Part shown: positions 12,885 to 19,063 of the stretch, one piece after another
Layout of the letters: every line of letters starts with the position of its first letter
Numbering within the stretch: position 1 is the first letter of the stretch
Origin: a virus
Virus record (IMG/VR): IMGVR_UViG_3300032293_002516
Coordinates: 1-20,342 of that record
DNA length: 20,342 nt
Reading direction: 5' to 3' (one strand)
The notes under the pieces: model-generated
Seen by the model: only the letters and a program-made list of their open reading frames with translations
The model's database searches: none
Told to the model about the DNA's origin: nothing
Program-made: the position numbers and the translations under genes

Positions 12885-14642
12885 GTGACTAAAGAACAAT
12901 TAATTATAGAAGTAACGAAGTGCATGAGGAACACACCTTATGCACTTCGTACTTATTTACAGACATACGATAATACAGTATCAAAATACGTACCGTTAGA
13001 TTTATTTCCTGACCAAGTTTCACTGATTGAAGATTACGACAATTATAATGAAAATATCGCATTGAAATATCGTCAGGCGGGTGTATCAACAGTAACCGCC
13101 GCTTGGGCTTCTAAAAAGTTAGTATTTGCCAAAAAACAAAAACCTGAAAAAATTCTAATTATTGCAAATAAATTAGATACTTCGGTCGAATTTGCAAACA
13201 AAGTTAGAGGATTTACAGAACAATGGCCATCTTGGGTTGGTGTTGGATTTTCAGTAGAAAAAAACTCACAAAGACACTTTAAATTAACTAATGATTGTGA
13301 AGTTAAAGCTGTTGCAACTTCAAAAGACGCACTTAGAGGATATACCCCAACAATATTGATTTTTGATGAGGCTGCGTTCATTGAGGCGGATGATGATTTC
13401 TGGTCTGCTTGTATGGCATCACTTTCTACGGGTGGTAAAGTTATTGTTGTATCAACTCCTAACGGATACGATAGAATTTATTATGAGATTTACGACCAAT
13501 CGTTAAGAGGGATGAATGAATTCAAAATCTCAGAAATGGTTTGGTACAGAGACCCAAGATATACAAGGGATTTGTATATGGTAAAAACCAATGACTTGGT
13601 TCATTATTTGTTAAATAGGGAGGATTATCCTGCCAATGTACTTATTGACTTATCTGTTGAAAATCCATACGAAAGAGACCATGATGTAACTAAAACTTAT
13701 ATTGAACAGGGGTATAAACCTTGTTCTAGTTGGTTTGAAGGAATGGTTAAGAAACTCAAATACGACCGTAGAAAAGTTGCTCAGGAATTGGAATGTAACT
13801 TTTTGGGTTCGGGTGATAACGTATTCGATTCAGAATTGATGCAGAACATAGCTAAGAACCAACTGAGGGAGCCACAAGCTAAACTTATGGGTTCATCCCT
13901 ATGGATTTTCAAAGAACCCGTAAATGGTCACAAATACGTTATGGGTCTTGATGTGTCAAGAGGAGACTCTGAAGATTTCTCAAGTATTCAAATTATTGAC
14001 TTTGACGAAAGGGAACAAGTTTTAGAATACGTTGGGAAAGTTCCACCAGATGTATTGGCTGAAATAGCTTATAAATGGGGTACAATGTATAATGCTTATT
14101 GTGTTATAGATATTACAGGGGGAATGGGTATATCAACCGCAAGGAAATTACAGGAATTACAATACCAAGGTGGGTTATATGTTGATAATATAGACCCCAA
14201 CAATAAGTGGAAATGGGACCCAAAAATGAATGAAAAAATCCCTGGTATTAACTTCAACAACAAAAGAGTTCAAATTATTGCTGCATTTGAAGAAGCCATA
14301 AGACATGAGTTTAAAATATATTCTCATAGAACATATAATGAAATGAATACGTTCATTTATGTTAACGGAAGACCTGACCATCAAAAAGGTCAACACGATG
14401 ACTGTATAATGGGATTATCTATGGCAATCTATGTTGCGGAAAAATCATTCCAATCTTTAACTAAAGTTGTTAATCATACAAAGGCAATGATTAATTCTTG
14501 GTCAACAGTTGTTAATGAGAACAAAAACACGTCAGACTACTTTAATCCCCTAATACCTCAGATGGGGAGACAAAATCCAACTAATCAAGGGCCAACCAAA
14601 GCCGATTATCAAAAATATGGATGGTTATTTGGTGCCAAATAA
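12885..14642 (+). CDS. Terminase large subunit (T4 gp17-like)
   Basis: 585 aa, close to T4 gp17 (610). ATPase domain: adenine/fuel region F-P-D-Q near 41-44, Walker A-like K-Y-R-Q-A-G-V-S-T (61-69), Walker B I-L-I-F-D-E (157-162), and coupling motif V-V-S-T-P-N-G (188-194). C-terminal RNase H-like nuclease: G-L-D-V-S-R-G (Asp356), C-V-I-D-I (Asp409) and G-Q-H-D-D-C (Asp505/506). It powers DNA entry into the prohead and cuts the concatemer. A GTG start at 12885 keeps the N-terminal helix T-K-E-Q-L-I-I-E-V; the next ATG is codon 14. The portal gene follows directly, without tail sheath and tube genes between as in T4. Confidence 0.96.
   Translation: MTKEQLIIEVTKCMRNTPYALRTYLQTYDNTVSKYVPLDLFPDQVSLIEDYDNYNENIALKYRQAGVSTVTAAWASKKLVFAKKQKPEKILIIANKLDTSVEFANKVRGFTEQWPSWVGVGFSVEKNSQRHFKLTNDCEVKAVATSKDALRGYTPTILIFDEAAFIEADDDFWSACMASLSTGGKVIVVSTPNGYDRIYYEIYDQSLRGMNEFKISEMVWYRDPRYTRDLYMVKTNDLVHYLLNREDYPANVLIDLSVENPYERDHDVTKTYIEQGYKPCSSWFEGMVKKLKYDRRKVAQELECNFLGSGDNVFDSELMQNIAKNQLREPQAKLMGSSLWIFKEPVNGHKYVMGLDVSRGDSEDFSSIQIIDFDEREQVLEYVGKVPPDVLAEIAYKWGTMYNAYCVIDITGGMGISTARKLQELQYQGGLYVDNIDPNNKWKWDPKMNEKIPGINFNNKRVQIIAAFEEAIRHEFKIYSHRTYNEMNTFIYVNGRPDHQKGQHDDCIMGLSMAIYVAEKSFQSLTKVVNHTKAMINSWSTVVNENKNTSDYFNPLIPQMGRQNPTNQGPTKADYQKYGWLFGAK
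12915..12950 (+). other. 11-bp perfect inverted repeat at the start of the terminase gene
   Basis: ACGAAGTGCAT (12915-12925) pairs fully with ATGCACTTCGT (12940-12950), with a 14-nt loop. It begins 30 nt after the GTG start. It could be an mRNA hairpin affecting early elongation or a protein-binding site. Confidence 0.6.
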
Positions 14643-14643
14643 C

Positions 14644-14651
14644 TATTTATA
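14644..14651 (+). promoter_or_regulatory. TATTTATA element before the portal gene
   Basis: Exact TATTTATA two bases after the terminase stop codon, ending 28 nt before the portal ATG. This gives a plausible 20-nt leader. Confidence 0.5.
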
Positions 14652-14679
14652 TTATCAAGGTAATAAGTAAAATTGTAAT

Positions 14680-16527
14680 ATGGCAGAACAAAACATGACG
14701 GTCTGGCAAAGACTGTCGAAAACATTTGGACCGAATTCGCTTTTAAATCAAGATTATCCTACATTTAAATTGGATAAAAAGGAAATATTACGTACTACTA
14801 ACAAACAGGAGTACGAAACCGAAAAACTTCAAGCACAACAAACTTTTTATTTAACGAACCAATGGAGTAAGGTTGAAAATAATCTTTATTCTCAGGCGAT
14901 TTATTATGAACCGACAAGATTATCGGCTCAATATGATTATGAATCAATGGAGTATACTCCTGAAATTTCCGCAGCCTTGGACATTTATGCTGAAGAATCT
15001 ACAACAACAAATGAAGATGGTTTTATCCTACAAATTTATTCTGAATCAAAAAGAATTAAGGGAGTACTTGCAGATTTGTTTAACAGCAACTTAGACATCA
15101 ATACCAACTTACCAATGTGGACAAGAAACACTTGCAAGTATGGTGATAACTTTGTTTACCTTAAACTTGACCCTGAAAAGGGCGTTGTCGGTGTGCAACA
15201 ATTACCAACAATTGAAATAGAAAGACATGAGGTTGGGGTTAGTCAAAAAATTTCAGTAGACATTACCAAAGAATTGGACAAAGATAAAAAATCTTTACAC
15301 TTTACGTGGAAGAATAAAAATATGGAATTTCAATCTTGGGAGATAGCTCACTTTAGATTATTGGGTGATGATAGAAAACTTCCATATGGTACTTCTATGT
15401 TGGAAAAAGCAAGAAGAATTTGGAAACAACTTTTGCTTTCAGAAGATGCGATGTTAATTTATCGTACATCAAGAGCTCCTGAAAGAAGAATGTTTAAAGT
15501 GTTTGTTGGAAATATGAATGATGATGATGTTGAAGCATACGTACAACGTGTTGCTAACAAATTCAAAAGAGAACAAATTGTGGACAGTAAAACAGGAAAC
15601 GTGGATATGAGGTTTAACCAAATGGCGGTTGACCAAGATTATTTCATACCTGTTCGTGACCCAGCATCTCCCGACCCAATTACAACATTACCAGGTGCAA
15701 CAAACCTATCTGAAATTGCGGATATCGAATATATTCAAAAGAAACTATTAACAGCACTTCGTGTACCTAAGGCATTCTTAGGGTTTGAAGAAGTTGTTGG
15801 TGATGGTAAAAATTTGGCATTACAAGATATAAGATTTGCTAGAACAATTAACAGAATTCAAAAAAGTATGATTGCAGAATTAAATAAAATTGCAATTGTG
15901 CATCTATTTCTATTGGGTTTCGAAGACGAAATTTCAAATTTTACCTTAGGATTAACTAATCCGTCAACTCAAGCTGATTTGTTAAAGGTTGATGTTTGGA
16001 AAGAAAAAATATTGTTATATAAAGATTTGGTTGCAGACCCTGGAAATGGAATTCAAGCATCTTCATCTACTTGGGCTAAAAAACATATATTTAATTGGTC
16101 TGATGAAGAAATTCGTCTTGATTTACAACAACAAAGAATTGAAAGAGCCGTAGGTGAAGAACTTAAAGCAACTGCAACCGTTATAACAAAAACAGGAATA
16201 TTTGATAATATCGATAAACTTTATGGAACCAACACAGGTGCAACACCTTCAGCAGGAGCAGCAACAACTCCTGGCGGTGGTGAAGAACTTGGAGGTGCAC
16301 CACCACCTGAAATAGGAGGGGGAGCAGAATTACCACCTCCACCAGCTGGCGGTGAAGAAGCACCACCTGCAGGAGGGGAACCACCAATACCTGAAAGTAA
16401 AATGGATAACTTGAATATTTTAGTTGAAAATAACCTAATTGATGGAAATAAATTCATTGATTTAGGTATGGCACAAGAATCTTTGGGAGAAATTTCAAAA
16501 GAATTGGATAAGTTATTAAATTCCTAA
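14680..16527 (+). CDS. Portal vertex protein (T4 gp20-like)
   Basis: 615 aa, longer than T4 gp20 (524). Strong family landmarks: a Y-E-P-T-R entry segment followed by S-A-A-L-D-I-Y-A-E-E-S near 105-115, the G-D-N-F-V-Y-L-K strand, E-D-A-M-L-I-Y-R-T-S-R-A-P-E-R-R near 255-272, and T-T-L-P-G-A-T-N-L-S-E-I-A-D-I-E-Y near 330-350. The dodecameric portal is the DNA channel, terminase dock and starting point of prohead assembly. After the core, residues about 517-571 are a Gly/Pro/Glu-rich low-complexity stretch (G-G-A-P-P-P-E and similar), followed by a short helical tail. That extension accounts for much of the extra length and would project from the portal. Confidence 0.96.
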   Translation: MAEQNMTVWQRLSKTFGPNSLLNQDYPTFKLDKKEILRTTNKQEYETEKLQAQQTFYLTNQWSKVENNLYSQAIYYEPTRLSAQYDYESMEYTPEISAALDIYAEESTTTNEDGFILQIYSESKRIKGVLADLFNSNLDINTNLPMWTRNTCKYGDNFVYLKLDPEKGVVGVQQLPTIEIERHEVGVSQKISVDITKELDKDKKSLHFTWKNKNMEFQSWEIAHFRLLGDDRKLPYGTSMLEKARRIWKQLLLSEDAMLIYRTSRAPERRMFKVFVGNMNDDDVEAYVQRVANKFKREQIVDSKTGNVDMRFNQMAVDQDYFIPVRDPASPDPITTLPGATNLSEIADIEYIQKKLLTALRVPKAFLGFEEVVGDGKNLALQDIRFARTINRIQKSMIAELNKIAIVHLFLLGFEDEISNFTLGLTNPSTQADLLKVDVWKEKILLYKDLVADPGNGIQASSSTWAKKHIFNWSDEEIRLDLQQQRIERAVGEELKATATVITKTGIFDNIDKLYGTNTGATPSAGAATTPGGGEELGGAPPPEIGGGAELPPPPAGGEEAPPAGGEPPIPESKMDNLNILVENNLIDGNKFIDLGMAQESLGEISKELDKLLNS

Positions 16528-16535
16528 TATTTATA
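16528..16535 (+). promoter_or_regulatory. TATTTATA element before the 232-aa core-region gene
   Basis: Exact TATTTATA ending 16 nt before the ATG at 16552; it begins right after the portal stop codon. Confidence 0.48.
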
Positions 16536-16551
16536 TTGAAAATCATAACAA

Positions 16552-17250
16552 ATGACATTCGGAAAAATAAAATCCATAATTGAAAACAACTTACTTGAGT
16601 CTTACAAGAATGAAAAAGATTTTAAAAAATCTTTAAGAGAATTTAAACACAATGTTTTGAATGATAAGTCAATGTCAAAGGCTTATTCGGTGTATGACCA
16701 ATTAAGTTCACCACAAGGATTGTCCGAATCAGACGCTAAAGATTATTTAGAAGAAGGTATAAATTTACTACAAAGAATATTACCTACAATTAAACTTCCA
16801 AAAACATTAGATGAAAATTCTGCAAACAAATATTCAGATATTGATACATTAGTGTATACAAATAAAGTTAATATTACAGAAAGAATTCAATGTAAAAAAA
16901 ATATAGTATCTGTTTTAACTTTAAGAAAAGATTCAATAAAAGAATCTATTAACATACCAATTAAATCAATGGTTAATATTGCGAATCAAACTTTAAGAAA
17001 TTATATTGAAACTTTAGATGAAAACTCGAAAAAAGAGTTTTTTCAAATAATATCAGAAGATACAAAATCTTTGGAGTCTAAATTTCAATTAATGAAAGAA
17101 AATACAATAACAAAATTACAAGTTATTTTAGACAAAGAAGATGAAGCAGAATTAAAAAATAAAATTTCTGAAACCATAGATACAATCAGAAAAGAAAAAT
17201 TTGACCAAATAAGTTTTTTAAAGCTTAAAAATTTGGAGGGTTCAATTTAA
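16552..17250 (+). CDS. Prohead-core-region protein, function unknown
   Basis: 232 aa, highly helical and Lys/Glu-rich (F-G-K-I-K-S-I-I-E-N-N-L-L-E-S-Y at the start; a long E-D-T-K-S-L-E-S-K-F-Q-L region near 177-188). No enzyme motif is visible. It lies between the portal and the prohead protease, the place where T4 carries its small core genes 67 and 68, so a role in the scaffolding core is a reasonable inference from gene order. The protein is longer than those T4 proteins and I cannot show homology. Its TAA overlaps the convergent stop of the bS21 gene, leaving no room for a terminator between them. Confidence 0.75.
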   Translation: MTFGKIKSIIENNLLESYKNEKDFKKSLREFKHNVLNDKSMSKAYSVYDQLSSPQGLSESDAKDYLEEGINLLQRILPTIKLPKTLDENSANKYSDIDTLVYTNKVNITERIQCKKNIVSVLTLRKDSIKESINIPIKSMVNIANQTLRNYIETLDENSKKEFFQIISEDTKSLESKFQLMKENTITKLQVILDKEDEAELKNKISETIDTIRKEKFDQISFLKLKNLEGSI

Positions 17251-17432
17251 GATTTTCTAATTTTTTCACTGTGAACTGCCTTTAGAATTTGTGTTCTTTT
17301 TCTAACAGAAGGCTTAGTATATTCTTTTCTATCTTGGAGTAACTGGTTTTGCTTAGTTTTAATAACTTTTGATTTCAAAGTTTTTAAAGCTCTTTCAATA
17401 TTATCTCCTTTTTTAATTTCTACTATTAACAT
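17247..17432 (-). CDS. rpsU: Ribosomal protein bS21
   Basis: 61 aa from the ATG at 17432. A longer reading frame starting at 17477 adds 15 residues foreign to the family and is rejected. It fits the bS21 pattern in Bacteroidota form: N-terminal L-I-V-E-I-K-K-G-D-N-I-E-R-A-L-K-T-L-K (2-20), a central E-Y-T-K-P-S-V-R-K-R (37-46) and a basic helical end. bS21 sits near the anti-Shine-Dalgarno end of 16S rRNA on the small subunit; in Flavobacterium it takes part in hiding that end. Phage-encoded bS21 is known from many uncultivated phages. Here it is antisense within the head-morphogenesis cluster and has a host-type -7 element upstream. It may replace host bS21 to alter initiation (inference). 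Confidence 0.9.
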   Translation of the reverse strand: MLIVEIKKGDNIERALKTLKSKVIKTKQNQLLQDRKEYTKPSVRKRTQILKAVHSEKIRKS

Positions 17433-17438
17433 ATAATA

Positions 17439-17446
17439 CAAATATA
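17439..17446 (-). promoter_or_regulatory. Host-type -7 element for bS21
   Basis: Minus-strand TATATTTG fits TAnnTTTG exactly and ends 6 nt before the bS21 ATG, predicting a leaderless message. I see no good TTTG at -33, so confidence is limited. Confidence 0.42.
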
Positions 17447-17527
17447 TCGATTTAGAATAAAGTTTTTGACATTTCATTAAATATGACTTATTTTTTATGA
17501 AAATAAACGTATTAACAATGAAAATTA

Positions 17528-17968
17528 ATGAAAAAAGGTAAAAGTGTTAAGTTGAACTTATACAATCCTATTAAATCAGTATATGGCACAGTGGATTCAA
17601 AAGATTTAAAATCAGTATATATAAACATTCAGTCGTGGGTAACACCAAAGTATGATACAGACAATTGGAATAGAGTTGTTTGTAATTTAAGTAGAGAAAT
17701 TAGACATTCTGTTTATAATTCAATAAACACTAAAATTTTCCAAGAAAGAAGTATTGTCGATTTAGATTTGAGAACAAGCGGGATTTCACAAGGAAAAAAA
17801 TCCTTTTTTAATTTAGAAGTTAATCTTTATACAACATTAGAAATTGATTTTAAATGTCCCGAAATAAAAGATTCGGTTAAATCAATAGTTAAGAATATCT
17901 TTAAAAATAACATAAAAGAAAACGAATATTTTGACTTTTCAATTTCAAAAAAAGAAGCAAATGAATAA
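17528..17968 (+). CDS. Hypothetical protein, 146 aa
   Basis: I do not recognise this protein. It has a mixed strand/helix composition with many Ser, Asn, Lys and aromatic residues. An N-terminal S-V-K-L-N-L-Y-N-P-I segment and a middle D-L-D-L-R-T-S-G stretch are followed by alternating hydrophobic strands (F-N-L-E-V-N-L-Y-T-T-L-E-I-D-F). It lies between bS21 (opposite strand) and the prohead protease. No TATTTAT element or clear promoter precedes it; an ATG ten nt upstream opens only a 7-codon frame. Confidence 0.7.
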   Translation: MKKGKSVKLNLYNPIKSVYGTVDSKDLKSVYINIQSWVTPKYDTDNWNRVVCNLSREIRHSVYNSINTKIFQERSIVDLDLRTSGISQGKKSFFNLEVNLYTTLEIDFKCPEIKDSVKSIVKNIFKNNIKENEYFDFSISKKEANE

Positions 17969-17984
17969 ACATTCAATGTTTGTA

Positions 17985-17992
17985 TATTTATT
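17985..17992 (+). promoter_or_regulatory. TATTTATT element before the prohead protease gene
   Basis: TATTTATT ending 12 nt before the ATG at 18005, in a 36-nt intergenic gap. Confidence 0.45.
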
Positions 17993-18004
17993 TTAAAAGA
18001 TTAA

Positions 18005-18727
18005 ATGAAGAATTTAAGAATTTTAGAGGCAAATGAAATTGGCCACGGTATATTAATCGAAATGGATGCAGGGTGGATTTCACCTAAAGAAAAATTTAAT
18101 GCTGATGTTTTAAAGGAAGCTGCAAATTTAGATTATAAAAATCCATTTGAATTTTATGCAGTATTACAAAAATATGACACAGCAAATAGGAATGGTAGAT
18201 TTTACCCCGAAAGAATATTAAAAAGAGAAGCGGATAACTATAAAAAAATAATATCAAAAGGACTTTCAACTTCAGAATTAAATCATCCTGAATCATCACT
18301 TATTGATTTAGATAGAGTATCTCATTTGATTACAGATATTTGGTGGGATAAAAATATTTTGATGGGAAAATTAAAATTATTAACTTCACCAGGATTTCAC
18401 GAGAGAGGAATTGTTTCAACAAAAGGAGACCAAGCGGCAAATTTAATGAGACAAGGAGTAACACTTGGAATATCATCAAGAGGGGTTGGTTCTTTAAAGA
18501 AGGTTGGTGAAAGAAATGAAGTTCAAGACGACTTTGAATTAATTTGTTTTGACTTGGTATCTTCGCCATCAACTCCTGGTGCATATCTTTTTACAAATCC
18601 TGAAGACCGTTCAAAATATGATGAAAACTTAGAAGAAGAAAGAACTATGAAACAACAAAATAGTGGTGTAGGGATGGAAAAATCTATTGACTTAATGAAA
18701 AAATTAAACGATTTTTTAGGAAAATAA
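18005..18727 (+). CDS. Prohead core protease (T4 gp21-like)
   Basis: 240 aa (T4 gp21 is 212). It has the herpesvirus-assemblin-like serine protease landmarks of phage prohead proteases: N-G-R-F-Y-P (63-68), catalytic His94 in E-L-N-H-P-E, and the serine motif L-G-I-S-S-R-G (154-160, Ser157/158), followed by a hydrophobic strand F-E-L-I-C-F-D-L-V and S-S-P-S-T-P-G-A. In T4 the enzyme is activated after prohead assembly and degrades the core by cutting after (L/I)-x-E. The downstream acidic scaffold here carries repeated L-E-E triplets that fit that rule. The C-terminal 45 residues are a charged tail, possibly removed on activation. Confidence 0.93.
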   Translation: MKNLRILEANEIGHGILIEMDAGWISPKEKFNADVLKEAANLDYKNPFEFYAVLQKYDTANRNGRFYPERILKREADNYKKIISKGLSTSELNHPESSLIDLDRVSHLITDIWWDKNILMGKLKLLTSPGFHERGIVSTKGDQAANLMRQGVTLGISSRGVGSLKKVGERNEVQDDFELICFDLVSSPSTPGAYLFTNPEDRSKYDENLEEERTMKQQNSGVGMEKSIDLMKKLNDFLGK

Positions 18728-18731
18728 AACT

Positions 18732-18944
18732 ATGGACGAAAAGTATTTTGTAGCAAAAATTCAGTATGATTTACCTGACGAAAATACAGGTAAAGTTAAA
18801 AAAATTAGAGAAGAAAAACTCGTTAGAGGTTATTCCGTAACAGACGTTGAAGCGAAGGTAACCAAAATATACGAATCGTTTTCACATGATTGGAGGATAA
18901 CTTCGGTATCAGAAAGTAAAATTGATGAAGTAATCGAAAAATAA
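18732..18944 (+). CDS. Small protein resembling DUF4494, 70 aa
   Basis: The pattern Y-F-V-A-K-I-Q-Y-D at the start, a turn, R-E-E-K-L-V-R-G-Y-S-V-T-D-V-E-A-K-V and a final W-R-I-T-S-V-S-E-S-K resembles the DUF4494 family, known mainly from Bacteroidota as a small beta-alpha-beta protein without assigned function. The match is by memory of the pattern and is moderate. The gene starts 4 nt after the protease stop and is closed by a terminator, so it is the last gene of that transcript. Position between protease and scaffold suggests a minor core component, but this is inference. Confidence 0.65.
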   Translation: MDEKYFVAKIQYDLPDENTGKVKKIREEKLVRGYSVTDVEAKVTKIYESFSHDWRITSVSESKIDEVIEK

Positions 18945-18947
18945 TTT

Positions 18948-18972
18948 AAAGTGGTCAATCGACCACTTTTTT
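18948..18972 (+). terminator. Intrinsic terminator after the 70-aa gene
   Basis: Stem AAAGTGGTC / GACCACTTT (18948-18956 with 18961-18969), loop AATC, then a T-run. It separates the protease transcript from the scaffold gene, which has its own upstream elements. Confidence 0.88.
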
Positions 18973-18980
18973 TATTTATA
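18973..18980 (+). promoter_or_regulatory. Distal TATTTATA element of the scaffold gene
   Basis: Exact TATTTATA immediately after the terminator T-run, 83 nt before the scaffold ATG. It is the first of two such elements here, as expected for a highly expressed gene. Confidence 0.42.
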
Positions 18981-19035
18981 CCCTACATAAGGTGAATAAT
19001 TTAAGTGTGAAAATGAATTTTTTATTATTTGACAC

Positions 19036-19043
19036 TATTTATT
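19036..19043 (+). promoter_or_regulatory. Proximal TATTTATT element of the scaffold gene
   Basis: TATTTATT ending 20 nt before the ATG at 19064, giving a plausible 14-nt leader. Confidence 0.45.
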
Positions 19044-19063
19044 AGTTAAATAATTGAAGATTA

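Noticed and set aside
12878-12885. TATATTTG as a promoter of the terminase gene
   Set aside because: Although it fits TAnnTTTG, it overlaps the GTG start, so transcription would begin inside the gene and lose conserved N-terminal residues.
17433-17477. N-terminal extension of bS21
   Set aside because: The extra 15 residues do not belong to the family, whose start matches the ATG at 17432, and the extension covers the host-type promoter element.
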